DNA of 64,000 nucleotides from Shewanella marisflavi (GCF_023283925.1 NZ_JAKIKX010000004.1:124001-188000), one strand, 5' to 3'. Counted from the stretch's first letter, positions 18,104 through 27,074 are shown. Notes: generated by a model from the sequence alone, not told the origin. A program made the numbers and translations.

Positions 18104-20144
18104 GTTTACCACCGAGCAGATTCGGAATCTGGCGGTGCTCGGACACACAGGGGCGGGCAAGTCCACTTTGTTAGAGGCACTGCTGTTTCAGGGAAATGCG
18201 ATCACTCAAAAAGGCAGGGTGGACAAGGGCACAAATCATGCTGATTTCACTGCCCAGGAAAAAGACCACCGACATAGCCTAGAACCTTCCTTCCTCAATC
18301 TCGATTTCGACAATCATCACATCAATTTTATCGACACCCCGGGTCTGCCCGATTTCTTCGGCCGAGCGCTCTTACCCCTCAGCGGTGTGGAGTCTGTGCT
18401 CTTGGTGGTTAATGCCGTAACCGGTATAGAAACCATCACTCAACGTGCGTTCGAGGCCGCCAGAGCCCAGGGCAAGGTGGTGATGATCGCCATCAACCAT
18501 ATCGACGGCAATGGCGCCAATCTGCCTGGGCTGCTCGATGAGATTCAAACCAAGTTTGGCCATCGCTGCTTGCCGGTCAACCTGCCCAATGTGGCGCTGG
18601 ATGATGTGATTGACTGTTATCTGCACCCGCAGCCCGAGTTGCAGGGCCAGGCGCTGTTTCACGATGTGGCCAGTGCCCGTGATGAGCTGGTGGATACTGT
18701 GCTGGAGGAAGATGATGAGCTGATGGCACTGTATCTGGAGCAGGGGGAAAACCTGACACCCGAGCAGTTACATGAGCCGCTGGAAACCGCTCTGCGGATG
18801 GGACACCTTGTGCCAGTTTGCTTTACCAGTGCCGAAGAGCAGGTGGGGATTGGCGCGCTGCTGGAGCTGATTATTAAACTCAGTCCTAATCCGCTAGAGG
18901 CCAACCCTCCGCAGTTTATCAAGGGACAGGGTGAGTCGGCATTGCCTGTGGATGTGACGCAATCGAGTGATGATCATGCCCTGGCGCATGTGTTTCGGGT
19001 GGCGATCGATCCCTTCTTTGGTCGTATGGGGGTCTTTCGGGTTTACCAGGGCACCATCTCTCTGGGGATGAAGTTGTTTATTGGTGATGGTCGTAAACCG
19101 ATCAAGGTAAGTAACCTGTTTAAATTGCAGGGAGATAAGCAGATCAGCGTGACCTCAGCCGTGCCGGGTGATATCTGCGCCATCTCTAAGGTGGATGAGC
19201 TGACGGTGGGCGCCGTGCTTCACGACAGTCATGATGAAGATGAGTTTCATCTGCCTGAGCTGGTATTGCCCCAGCCGATCTTTGGTTTAGCGGTATCGGC
19301 CAAGCGCCGCGGCGATGAGCAGAAGATTGCCGAAGTGCTTAATAAGCTGGTGGTGGAAGACCCGAGTTTGCATATCGCCAAGAATGAGGCCGAAGGGCAA
19401 ACCATATTACAAGGCCAAGGGGATCTGCATCTGCAAATCGCCCTTGAGAAAGCCCATGACCTGTTTAATGTCGACATGGAAACCGATGTGCCAGCCGTGG
19501 CCTATCGTGAAACCATCACCCGCAGCGCGACGGCGCGTTACCGTCATAAGAAGCAGTCTGGCGGCGCGGGCCAGTTTGGCGAGGTGGAATTAACCGTTGA
19601 ACCTTTACCAAGAGGAACAGGGTTTGAATTTGTCAGCAAGGTGGTGGGCGGTTCGGTGCCCAGCCAATATATCCCAGCGGTCGAGAAGGGGGTCAAGGAG
19701 GCGATGAGTGGTGGCGCCTTGGCGGGTTTCCCGATGCAGGATGTACGAGTGTCTCTGCTCGATGGTAAACACCATAGTGTCGATTCGAAGGAGATCGCCT
19801 TTGTGATGGCAGGCAAGAAAGCCTTCCTGGAAGCAGTGCAGGCGGCCAATCCTGTGATATTAGAGCCCATTGTTGAGATGCAGGTACAGGTCGCCCAGGA
19901 GCATGTGGGCGATATTACCGGCGATATCAGCGCTAACCGCGGCATCATCTGTGGCACTCAGGCTCAGGGCAATGGCAAGGTGGAAGTTGAGGTTGAGGCC
20001 CCGCTGGCGACCGTCGACGACTACTCGACCCGACTTAAATCCCTCACCGGTGGTGATGGGCAGTTTGCCATGACCTTCAGTCGTTACGATGTGGTACCGG
20101 ATCATGTGCAGAAGTCACTGATCTCTGAGGCCAGAAGCCATTAG
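18096..20144 (+). CDS. Elongation factor G-like translational GTPase (EF-G paralogue)
   Basis: A 682-residue member of the EF-G superfamily with the GTPase, domain II, III, IV and V layout, but not the housekeeping FusA. The P-loop is GHTGAGKS (residues about 16-23) where EF-G has AHIDAGKT. The G3 motif is DTPGLPDF (about 80-87) instead of DTPGHVDF, so the His that helps catalyse GTP hydrolysis in EF-G and EF-Tu is replaced by Leu. G4 reads NHID. It belongs to the EF-G-like family whose exact role is unsettled. ATG at 18096 has a strong AAGGAGG at 18084-18090. A terminator follows at 20200. It diverges from the pfa operon, and no functional link is visible. Confidence 0.9.
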   Translation: MAEFTTEQIRNLAVLGHTGAGKSTLLEALLFQGNAITQKGRVDKGTNHADFTAQEKDHRHSLEPSFLNLDFDNHHINFIDTPGLPDFFGRALLPLSGVESVLLVVNAVTGIETITQRAFEAARAQGKVVMIAINHIDGNGANLPGLLDEIQTKFGHRCLPVNLPNVALDDVIDCYLHPQPELQGQALFHDVASARDELVDTVLEEDDELMALYLEQGENLTPEQLHEPLETALRMGHLVPVCFTSAEEQVGIGALLELIIKLSPNPLEANPPQFIKGQGESALPVDVTQSSDDHALAHVFRVAIDPFFGRMGVFRVYQGTISLGMKLFIGDGRKPIKVSNLFKLQGDKQISVTSAVPGDICAISKVDELTVGAVLHDSHDEDEFHLPELVLPQPIFGLAVSAKRRGDEQKIAEVLNKLVVEDPSLHIAKNEAEGQTILQGQGDLHLQIALEKAHDLFNVDMETDVPAVAYRETITRSATARYRHKKQSGGAGQFGEVELTVEPLPRGTGFEFVSKVVGGSVPSQYIPAVEKGVKEAMSGGALAGFPMQDVRVSLLDGKHHSVDSKEIAFVMAGKKAFLEAVQAANPVILEPIVEMQVQVAQEHVGDITGDISANRGIICGTQAQGNGKVEVEVEAPLATVDDYSTRLKSLTGGDGQFAMTFSRYDVVPDHVQKSLISEARSH

Positions 20145-20199
20145 CGGCTCTTTAAAACAAAGAGCCATTAGCCAATAAGGCATAGCCGTAAGGTCGAAG

Positions 20200-20226
20200 A
20201 GGAGGAGCTTGGCTCCTCCTTTTTTA
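20200..20226 (+). terminator. Intrinsic terminator after the EF-G-like gene
   Basis: Perfect 8-bp stem GGAGGAGC / GCTCCTCC (20201-20208 and 20212-20219) with a TTG loop, followed by a run of T residues at 20220-20225. Confidence 0.92.
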
Positions 20227-20291
20227 TTGCGCTTGCCTGAGCGGCCGATTAGGGTGCTTACTCACGGTAGTCGATGACGAGGAAATGGACG

Positions 20292-20630
20292 ATGGTGATA
20301 AGCAAAGCGAGCGCCGAGCATTATCAGTGGGGTGAAGAGTGTGATGGTTGGCATCTGGTGAAGCGCCCGGCGCTTAGTGTGATTCAGGAGCAGGTGCCGG
20401 TGGGGCGAGGTGAACAGCGCCACTATCACAGCGTGGCCGAGCAGTTTTTCTTTATTCTGTCTGGCTACGCGCTACTGGAGGTGGAGGGCGTTGAATATCG
20501 ACTCTCGGCCCATCAAGGGCTGCATGTCGCGCCGGGTCAAGCTCATTGCCTGCGTAATGGTGGTGAGCAGGTACTGGAATTTCTGGTGACATCGACGCCG
20601 CCAAGTCATGGTGACAGGGTAAATGTCTAA
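20292..20630 (+). CDS. Small cupin-domain protein
   Basis: A protein of about 112 residues with a single cupin barrel. The first cupin motif is seen around RHYHSVAEQFFFILSG (two His and a Glu as metal ligands) and the second around HVAPGQAHCLRNGG. It is probably a small metal-binding cytosolic protein, either a sugar/auxin-type cupin enzyme or a binding protein; the substrate cannot be read. I prefer the ATG at 20292 over the upstream in-frame ATG at 20274 because GAGGA at 20279-20283 lies 8 nt before it. It stands alone between a terminator and the LolA-like gene. Confidence 0.85.
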   Translation: MVISKASAEHYQWGEECDGWHLVKRPALSVIQEQVPVGRGEQRHYHSVAEQFFFILSGYALLEVEGVEYRLSAHQGLHVAPGQAHCLRNGGEQVLEFLVTSTPPSHGDRVNV

Positions 20631-20632
20631 AT

Positions 20633-20668
20633 AAAGGCCTAAGTAAAGACCTAAGTAGAGGCCTAGAA
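20633..20668. repeat. Three imperfect 12-bp tandem repeats after the cupin gene
   Basis: Consecutive units AAAGGCCTAAGT (20633-20644), AAAGACCTAAGT (20645-20656) and AGAGGCCTAGAA (20657-20668) lie just after the cupin stop. They look like a small slippage product, with no further function visible. Confidence 0.75.
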
Positions 20669-20785
20669 ATGAAACGGCTCACACTTTCGACGGTTTCCTT
20701 TTAGGACAAGTAGTTATAGTCTATTTTTAATAAGCCAGCCTGGCACTTAGGCTATGATGGTTGGCAGTCATCGGGAGGTTTTATC

Positions 20786-21586
20786 ATGGAAGGAGTAAGA
20801 CCTTGGCGCTTTGGGTTATTGGGCCTTTTGCTTGGGCTCATGCTGTGCCTGGCACCAACAATAGATGCTCTAGCCAGGGATGAAAGTGTCACTGCCGAGC
20901 AGGCCCGTGAGATAGTGCGCCGCGCCGATGAACAGATGCGTGGTAATTCCAGTTACGTGGTGGCGACCATGAATATCGTGCGGCCGAACTGGACGCGCTC
21001 GATGAGTATGAAGAGCTGGACCAAGGGGCAAGATCTCTCCTTGGTACTGGTGACGGCGCCAGCTAAAGATAAGGGTAGTATGTCGCTCAAACGCTACCGT
21101 GAGATGTGGAACTGGGTTCCCGCCATCGAGCGCATCATCAAGATAGCCCCCTCTATGTTGAGCCAGTCGTGGATGGGCTCTGATTTTACCAATGACGATC
21201 TGATCAATCAGTCATCGATTGTGGTCGACTATCGTCATCAGCTAGTGAAGCGCGAGGCGATTGAGGGCGACGACTGCTTCGTTATCGACGCCTTTGCCAA
21301 GCCCGATGCGCCAGTAGTGTGGAGCCGCATCCGTTTATGGATCTCGACGTCTCATTATCTACAGCGCCGGGTTGAGTTTTTCGATGAGTTTGACGACTTG
21401 GTCAATATCCTGACAGCCTCTGATATTCAATCTATGGGCGGACGTATGTTGGCGGCCAAGATGGTGATGATCCCCGCCGATAAGCCGGGGCAGCGCACCG
21501 AGCTTATCACCCATGAGGCGGCCTTTGATTTTGAGATTGGGGATGACTTTTTCTCGAAGCAGCAGATGAAGGCGCTGCGAGACTAG
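20786..21586 (+). CDS. LolA-like periplasmic outer-membrane lipoprotein-sorting protein
   Basis: A 266-residue protein with an N-terminal hydrophobic signal sequence (WRFGLLGLLLGLMLCLAP, cleavage probably after the DALA region). The following sequence has the signature of the LolA_like family of outer membrane lipoprotein-sorting proteins, including SMSLKRYREMWNWVPAIERI and the C-terminal ELITHEAAFDFEIGDDFFS. It is probably a periplasmic carrier of a lipidated or lipid cargo. It is the first gene of a tight plus-strand cluster with two FtsX-type permeases, an ABC ATPase and an outer-membrane barrel, so it likely shuttles cargo for that system. GGGAGG upstream of the ATG at 20786 supports the start. 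It is distinct from canonical LolA, which is shorter and lies elsewhere. Confidence 0.85.
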   Translation: MEGVRPWRFGLLGLLLGLMLCLAPTIDALARDESVTAEQAREIVRRADEQMRGNSSYVVATMNIVRPNWTRSMSMKSWTKGQDLSLVLVTAPAKDKGSMSLKRYREMWNWVPAIERIIKIAPSMLSQSWMGSDFTNDDLINQSSIVVDYRHQLVKREAIEGDDCFVIDAFAKPDAPVVWSRIRLWISTSHYLQRRVEFFDEFDDLVNILTASDIQSMGGRMLAAKMVMIPADKPGQRTELITHEAAFDFEIGDDFFSKQQMKALRD

Positions 21587-21616
21587 CGTTACCCCAGCAA
21601 CAGGAGACGGCTAAGC

Positions 21617-22846
21617 ATGTTAATCAAGCTGGCATGGCGTAATCTCTGGCGGCAGAAGCGGCGTACCTTGCTGACCGCCTTTGCCCTGTCGCTGGCGCTG
21701 TTTTTATCGCTCTTTACGCGCAGTATGCAAGAGGGAAGTTATGAGCATAATATCGATAACAGCGCCCGCTTCTCCACTGGCTTGATCCAGCTGCAATCTC
21801 CCGAATTTGCCATCACAGAGAGCATCGAAGACTTGCTGCCCGGTGATGATGCGTTTATCGCGCCGGCAAAAGCCTTACCTCACATCACTTTTGCCCTGCC
21901 CAGAATCGAATCTTTTTTGTTAGCATCGAGTGACGAGCGCTCTAAAGGGGTAATGGTGTATGGCGTGCGCCCCGAAGCTGAAAATGCTTATTCAGGCATA
22001 GTGGATAAGTTGGTGGCAGGTGAGTACTTAACCCCGAAAGCGCCACAGGTGTTGTTGGGGCAGGGGTTAGCCGAATACCTGAAGCTTGGTGTGGGTGATG
22101 AGCTGGTGCTCTATGGTCAGGGCTACCATGGCCAGACGGCGGCGGGTGTCTACCTTATCGTCGGCATACTGCGTTTTCCCTTGGCCCAGCTGGACAATCA
22201 GCTGGTGTATATGCCGCTCAGTGCGGCGCAAGAACTGTTCTCGACCGGCGAACAGGTGACGCAATGGGTATTGCATAGCGATAGGTTGGATCAGGTCGAC
22301 CAGCTGACGCAGCAGCTGTCGCACCACTATGGTAGCGCGGTGAAGGTGCGCGACTGGCAGTCGTTGGCGCCTGAGATGGCGCAGCAGATCGCCTTAGACA
22401 GGGCCGGCGGCCTGTTTATGATCTGTCTGCTATACCTAATCGTCGGCTTTGCCCTGTTTGCGACCTTGCTGATGATGACCTTGGAGCGCCGACGTGAATT
22501 TGGTGTCATGTTAGCCACCGGCATGGGGCGGTTAACCTTACTGCGTTTGTTGGTGATTGAGTCGGGCATGATCGCCTTGCTGGGTATGGCTATGGGCCTG
22601 CTGGTCAGCCTGGTAGTGATCGGCTACTTCTATTTTCATCCTATTTCTCTGACAGGTGAAACCGCCAAGATGATGCTGGAGATGGGCTGGGAGCCGGTGA
22701 TCCCCATGAAGGTGTCCCTTAACTTGGTTGGTACACAAGTCTTGATTGTTTTGGCGCTGATGACGCTCTGTCTGCTCTATCCACTGTGGCGGACCCAGCG
22801 TCTCGTGGTAGTCGCGGCGCTTAAGGGAGGTGACGATGCCCAATAG
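21617..22846 (+). CDS. ABC transporter permease, FtsX/MacB/LolC type (first)
   Basis: A 409-residue permease beginning MLIKLAWRNLWRQKRRTLL, the usual start of FtsX-family permeases. One transmembrane helix follows (about 18-38), then a MacB-PCD-like periplasmic domain (about 40-250) and three C-terminal helices. The FtsX core reads LERRREFGVMLATGMGR, corresponding to the coupling-helix region. Permeases of this family act as mechanotransmitters and take lipoproteins, lipids or hydrophobic molecules from the inner membrane or periplasm. AGGAGA at 21602-21607 sits 9 nt before the ATG. It overlaps the second permease by 11 nt. Confidence 0.92.
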   Translation: MLIKLAWRNLWRQKRRTLLTAFALSLALFLSLFTRSMQEGSYEHNIDNSARFSTGLIQLQSPEFAITESIEDLLPGDDAFIAPAKALPHITFALPRIESFLLASSDERSKGVMVYGVRPEAENAYSGIVDKLVAGEYLTPKAPQVLLGQGLAEYLKLGVGDELVLYGQGYHGQTAAGVYLIVGILRFPLAQLDNQLVYMPLSAAQELFSTGEQVTQWVLHSDRLDQVDQLTQQLSHHYGSAVKVRDWQSLAPEMAQQIALDRAGGLFMICLLYLIVGFALFATLLMMTLERRREFGVMLATGMGRLTLLRLLVIESGMIALLGMAMGLLVSLVVIGYFYFHPISLTGETAKMMLEMGWEPVIPMKVSLNLVGTQVLIVLALMTLCLLYPLWRTQRLVVVAALKGGDDAQ

Positions 22847-24104
22847 AGCACAAACTCGTCTGCAGCCGCCCATGTTGCTCCTGCTGGCCTGGCGCAATTT
22901 ATGGCGCAATCGCCTGCGTACCAGCATCATGTTGTGCGCCATGGTGGTAGGCTTGGTGGGCGTGGTGGTCATGATAGGCTTTCTGACGGGCATGTACGCC
23001 AACATGATCAATAATGCCATCGCCTGGCAGACCAGCCACCTGCAGTTGCACCATAAAGAGTATCTCATCGATCCTGACATCACTTCCCGAGTGACGGCTC
23101 CTGCCCCCGTGTTGGCTAAACTGGCTCAGCTTCCTGAGGTGACAGGCGTTTCGCCGCGATTCTTGGTGCAGGGGATGCTGGCCTCGCCTCGAGCGAGCCG
23201 CGGCATTCGCATCAATGGCGTGGACCCTGTCGCCGAGGCTCAAGTGACGCCCATCGCTGGCAACATTATTGAGGGCGACTGGCTCAACGCCACGGGACGC
23301 CACCCCATAGTGATCTCAGAGAAAACCGCTAAGCGGCTCAAGTTAAGACTCGGCGCCAAGGTGGTGCTTACCTTTAGCAATGCCGATAAGGCAGTGAGCG
23401 GAGCGGCCTTTCGGGTGGTAGGGCTGTATCGCTCGCCCTCTAGCAGCTTTGATGACGGCAACGCCTATGTGCGCCGGGAGGAGTTGTCGCAGATAGCGGG
23501 TTTGGATGGCGTACATGAAATCGCTATTCGCCTTAATGATGCCAATACCTTATCTAACAGCGCCGCTAAGGCGGTGGCGAAACGGCTGGCAAGTGCGGTG
23601 GCCCATGAGGATGTAGTGCGCGACTGGCAGCAGATCCAGCCCATGTTAGCGACCATCATCGCTCAGATGGGCACCAGCAACGGTATCATTTTGTTGATCT
23701 TCATCTCTGCCTTGGGGTTAGGGATAACCAATATCATGTTGATGGCGGTGTTTGAACGAACCCGGGAGTTTGGCGTCTTGATGGCGATAGGTATGGTTAA
23801 GGGCAAGCTGTTTCGGCTGATTTTATTGGAGTCTTTACTGCTGGGGCTTAGTGGCGCGCTATTGGGGCTGGCGCTGAGTATAGTGGTGATAAGGATACTG
23901 GCCCATACCGGCATCGCCCTTGGCAACATGGCCGAAGGCCTGGGCGCCTTTGGGGTGTCGACGACCCTTTATCCTCAGGTGTCGCCCAGCCAGTACCTGG
24001 CGACCCTGCTGATGGTGGTGATCGTCAGTCTGCTAGCGGCCCTCTATCCGGCCCGGCAGATCATAAAGCAGCGACCTGTGGATGCCATGTCGCAAAAGCA
24101 CTAA
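22836..24104 (+). CDS. ABC transporter permease, FtsX/MacB/LolC type (second)
   Basis: A 422-residue paralogue of the preceding permease with the same plan: LLAWRNLWRNRLRTSIML at the N-terminus, a large periplasmic domain, and FERTREFGVLMAIGM before the last helices. Having two different permease chains with one ATPase suggests a heterodimer like LolC/LolE. I chose ATG 22836 over GTG 22830 because AAGGGAGG at 22823-22830 is correctly placed only for the ATG. The overlap with the upstream gene implies translational coupling. Confidence 0.92.
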   Translation: MPNRAQTRLQPPMLLLLAWRNLWRNRLRTSIMLCAMVVGLVGVVVMIGFLTGMYANMINNAIAWQTSHLQLHHKEYLIDPDITSRVTAPAPVLAKLAQLPEVTGVSPRFLVQGMLASPRASRGIRINGVDPVAEAQVTPIAGNIIEGDWLNATGRHPIVISEKTAKRLKLRLGAKVVLTFSNADKAVSGAAFRVVGLYRSPSSSFDDGNAYVRREELSQIAGLDGVHEIAIRLNDANTLSNSAAKAVAKRLASAVAHEDVVRDWQQIQPMLATIIAQMGTSNGIILLIFISALGLGITNIMLMAVFERTREFGVLMAIGMVKGKLFRLILLESLLLGLSGALLGLALSIVVIRILAHTGIALGNMAEGLGAFGVSTTLYPQVSPSQYLATLLMVVIVSLLAALYPARQIIKQRPVDAMSQKH

Positions 24105-24163
24105 CACTATGACTACTGACGTTGAATATTGATGATGAATAGTTCTTGGAGTCGAATGAGATA

Positions 24164-24847
24164 ATGACAATAGCAACCAAAGGATTAACCAAGGTCTATA
24201 ACCCGGAGAGCGATTTTCCAGTCACCGCGGTTAAGCCGCTGGATCTGACCATAGCTCAGGGGGAGTTTGTTGCCATCATGGGGCCGTCTGGTTCGGGAAA
24301 AACGACACTGCTGAACATGATAGGTGGCATCGACAGTCCCAGCAGCGGCGCTGTGTTGATTGACGGTGAGAACATCGCTAAGTTGGGTGAGCAGGCATTA
24401 ATCGCCTTTCGCCGCGATCACGTAGGCTTCATCTTTCAGGACTATAGCCTGTTGCCTGTGTTAACGGCTCTGGAAAATGTGGAATTTGTCATGCAGCTGC
24501 AAGGGCGCAGCGAAGCCGAATGTCGCGAGCGGGCTACAGAGCTGCTCACTCAGGTAGGGCTTGAGAGTCAGATGCATAAGATACCGGCCAAACTCTCTGG
24601 CGGGCAGCAGCAGCGGGTGGCGGTCGCGCGGGCCTTAGCGTCTCGTCCCAGATTTGTAATGGCCGATGAGCCCACCGCCAATTTAGATGCCAAGAGCACC
24701 GCCGAATTACTGGATATCATGCAGCGATTAAACGAGCAGGAGGACACGACCTTTATCTTCTCAACCCATGATCCCAGGGTGATTGCCAGGGCGAAACGGG
24801 TCATTGTCTTTGAAGATGGTCAGTTGGTGGAGGACAGATGTCAGTGA
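24164..24847 (+). CDS. ABC transporter ATP-binding protein, LolD/MacB type
   Basis: A nucleotide-binding subunit of about 227 residues with Walker A GPSGSGKTTLL, Q-loop FIFQDYSLLP, signature LSGGQQQRVAVARAL, Walker B FVMADEPTANLD and the His switch STHDPRV. The sequence falls in the LolD/MacB/FtsE-type group that pairs with FtsX-family permeases, which matches the two genes upstream. I prefer ATG 24164 (MTIATKGLTKVY) to the upstream TTG at 24146, since family proteins start here. The stop overlaps the ATG of the outer-membrane gene by 10 nt, so the products are probably made together. Confidence 0.93.
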   Translation: MTIATKGLTKVYNPESDFPVTAVKPLDLTIAQGEFVAIMGPSGSGKTTLLNMIGGIDSPSSGAVLIDGENIAKLGEQALIAFRRDHVGFIFQDYSLLPVLTALENVEFVMQLQGRSEAECRERATELLTQVGLESQMHKIPAKLSGGQQQRVAVARALASRPRFVMADEPTANLDAKSTAELLDIMQRLNEQEDTTFIFSTHDPRVIARAKRVIVFEDGQLVEDRCQ

Positions 24848-26058
24848 CGCGCAGCGCCCCGGCGCTGTTTGGCCTCTTGACCTTAGGGCTGGCCTTGCCA
24901 TCGCTGGCATCGCCTATCCCTGGTGTCGCCCCTCAGGACGCCTGGCAACTTGATGGTTATGTAAGTTACTTAGGCTCTGTCATCGACCCAGATAATGGTG
25001 ACGCGCTGTGGGATAACCTGATACATCAGCGGCTTAATCTGGAATATCGTTGGGATGCAGGTGTTAGGATGAATCTGGGGCTGCGTAATCGCCTGACGGC
25101 GGGTGACTCGGCCCGATTGCCTGGTTATGGCGAGCTCTTGGGCTGGGATCCCGGCTACTGGGATCTGTCACTCAACTGGCTCGACAGGGATGGTTGGGTT
25201 GGTAATAGCCAGTTAGATCGCGTCTATCTTAGCTGGCAAGTCAATGCCGATTGGCAGCTAAGTGCAGGCAGGTTCAGAGTCAATTGGGCCATGAGCACCC
25301 TGTGGAACCCAAACGATATCTTTAACGCCTATTCGATTTACGATGTCGATTATGCCGAGCGCCGCGGAGTCGATGGCCTTAGGGTCAATCGCCGTTTGGG
25401 CGTTGCCAGTCACCTCGAGCTGGTTTATAGCCAGTCAGGGGAGCAGAACCATTACTACGCCGGTCGCTATCTCGGTCATTACTCGGGATGGGATTGGCAG
25501 ATTATTGCTGGCAAGGCCGCCGAGGATATCGTCTTGGGCTTTGGGTTTGCTGGCGATATTGCCGGGGCAGGGTTTCGCGGCGAATATAGTCATTTCGAGC
25601 CTCAAGAAGAGTTATCGGTTCAGTCAGGCCCTGATGTTGCGCCTTTGGGGAGCGTCACGCACTTCTCGAGTTCGGTGGCGACGTTAGAGCTGGATTACAG
25701 CTTTGCGTCTGAGGCCAACTGGCGCGTGCTTGGCGCCGCGCTCTATATCTCATCGCCTCTATCCATAGACAATGCCCTGCTGTATCTGAATCTGCCGTTA
25801 ACTGCGCGCACGTTGAGTTTTACGCCGTGGACCTTTTACCTGGAGACAGGTTTGGATCTGTCGCCGCTGAGCCGCCTTAATGGCACAGTAAGCTATTATG
25901 ATGACGGCTCCTATTTCTACGGCGTCACCTACCAGTATTCCCTGGCCGATGATTGGCAGTTAAGTGTGATAGGTCAGCGTTTCGATGGTTCGCCCGCCAG
26001 CCTCTTTGGTCAATCGGCGTCTACTTTGGGTTGTCTGCAGCTCAAATGGAGTTTTTAG
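24838..26058 (+). CDS. Probable outer-membrane beta-barrel protein of the ABC/LolA-like cluster
   Basis: A 406-residue protein with a signal peptide (FGLLTLGLALPSLASP), many alternating aromatic/polar segments typical of beta strands, and a C-terminal strand ending QLKWSF, consistent with a BAM-inserted barrel. A distinctive central stretch is WNPNDIFNAYSIYDVDYAE. I cannot assign a specific porin family; it resembles uncharacterised barrels that occur beside LolA-like and MacB-like genes. GGAGGA at 24829-24834 precedes the ATG. Its place at the end of the ABC cluster suggests an outer-membrane receiver or exporter, but that is inference. Confidence 0.75.
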   Translation: MSVTRSAPALFGLLTLGLALPSLASPIPGVAPQDAWQLDGYVSYLGSVIDPDNGDALWDNLIHQRLNLEYRWDAGVRMNLGLRNRLTAGDSARLPGYGELLGWDPGYWDLSLNWLDRDGWVGNSQLDRVYLSWQVNADWQLSAGRFRVNWAMSTLWNPNDIFNAYSIYDVDYAERRGVDGLRVNRRLGVASHLELVYSQSGEQNHYYAGRYLGHYSGWDWQIIAGKAAEDIVLGFGFAGDIAGAGFRGEYSHFEPQEELSVQSGPDVAPLGSVTHFSSSVATLELDYSFASEANWRVLGAALYISSPLSIDNALLYLNLPLTARTLSFTPWTFYLETGLDLSPLSRLNGTVSYYDDGSYFYGVTYQYSLADDWQLSVIGQRFDGSPASLFGQSASTLGCLQLKWSF

Positions 26059-26146
26059 GGGAAGTCCTGTTTTTAGTGAAAGTGGTGTTCCACTTGTCCG
26101 AATGATACCCTTGAGTCGACGCTATTTTTGATGGATACCCCAGTTT

Positions 26147-26992
26147 TTGAACACCTCTCTCGCTTCTTCGCTGCCCGTTAACCTATACCTATGTGAGTTG
26201 TCACAGCCTATTGGCGAGGACACGAAGCAGGCGCTGCGCCAGTGGTTACCCCAAGATGAGCGCAATAAAGTGGATCGTTATCTGCAGCCTAAGGCTCGAG
26301 AGAAAGCGCTGCTGGTGAGGTGTTACCTGCGTGCGCTGCTCTCTGAGGTAGATGCGCGCCAGCAAGCCGATGCCAGCCTGGCAATTAAACCTGATGCATG
26401 GCGTTTCGATTATCTGGAGAAGGGTAAGCCTGTGTTAGCCAGTGATTGCGCCGAACGTTCGGGGCTGATATTTAACCTCAGCCATAGTGGCGACTATTTG
26501 CTGCTGGCTATCACTCAAGGAACTGATGCGTTGGCGTTGGGAGTGGATATCGAGCGAAAGCGGCAAAACACAAACATCCATGCCATTCTCAATCATTATT
26601 TTACCCCCCAAGAAACCCAGGCTTTGTTGGCTTTGCCCGAGCATCAGCAGCGGGATCGTTTTTTTGATCTCTGGGCGCTTAAGGAGTCGTATATCAAGGC
26701 GAAAGGGATGGGGTTGGCCTTATCCCTAAAATCTTTTTATTTTGAACTCGCTAGCATGCAATCTCAGACCTTAAGCTTTGTTGGGAGAGAGCCGCAAACG
26801 GCCGGTATAGCGCAGTCGGTAAGCCTGTTTTTGCAGGGGGATGAGGGGCGGGGTATTCCAGCAGGTCAATGGCAGAGCTGGCTCGGGCAACTTGAGCGGG
26901 AATATCGTTTTGCGCTTAGCATTAAGACGGAGCGTGAAATTACCTGGCATTGCCACAGCGTGGGTATCCAACAACTGCTGTTATCTTGTTAA
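26147..26992 (+). CDS. pfaE: PfaE, Sfp-type 4'-phosphopantetheinyl transferase
   Basis: A 281-residue phosphopantetheinyl transferase of the Sfp/Gsp group. Visible motifs are FNLSHSGDYLLLAI, LGVDIERKR (Mg-binding Asp and Glu) and LWALKESYIKAKGMGL (WxxKESxxK). In EPA-producing Shewanella the enzyme of this type near pfaABCD loads coenzyme A-derived phosphopantetheine onto the ACPs of PfaA. The only in-frame start near the 5' end is TTG 26147, because a TGA stop at 26129 closes the frame upstream; there is no clear Shine-Dalgarno. An ATG at 26131 would come into frame if the T5 run at 26144-26148 had one T fewer. It follows the outer-membrane gene by 88 nt on the same strand. Confidence 0.93.
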   Translation: MNTSLASSLPVNLYLCELSQPIGEDTKQALRQWLPQDERNKVDRYLQPKAREKALLVRCYLRALLSEVDARQQADASLAIKPDAWRFDYLEKGKPVLASDCAERSGLIFNLSHSGDYLLLAITQGTDALALGVDIERKRQNTNIHAILNHYFTPQETQALLALPEHQQRDRFFDLWALKESYIKAKGMGLALSLKSFYFELASMQSQTLSFVGREPQTAGIAQSVSLFLQGDEGRGIPAGQWQSWLGQLEREYRFALSIKTEREITWHCHSVGIQQLLLSC

Positions 26993-26995
26993 GTT

Positions 26996-27025
26996 AAAAA
27001 AGCAGGAAAACCTCAGTTTTCCTGC
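26996..27025 (-). terminator. Intrinsic terminator of the porin gene, possibly bidirectional
   Basis: A 9-bp perfect stem, GCAGGAAAA (27002-27010) with TTTTCCTGC (27017-27025), lies between convergent pfaE and the porin gene. On the minus strand it is followed by six T residues (26996-27001), so it best serves the porin. The plus-strand side has only AAAAGGG. Confidence 0.85.
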
Positions 27026-27074
27026 AAAAGGGAGTATTGGCGGCCTGCCACCCCTTAGGGCGACAGGTTAAGGC

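Noticed and set aside
20741..20758. Sigma-54-type promoter before the LolA-like gene
   Set aside because: TGGCAC is present, but the required GC element (TTGC) at the correct spacing is not.
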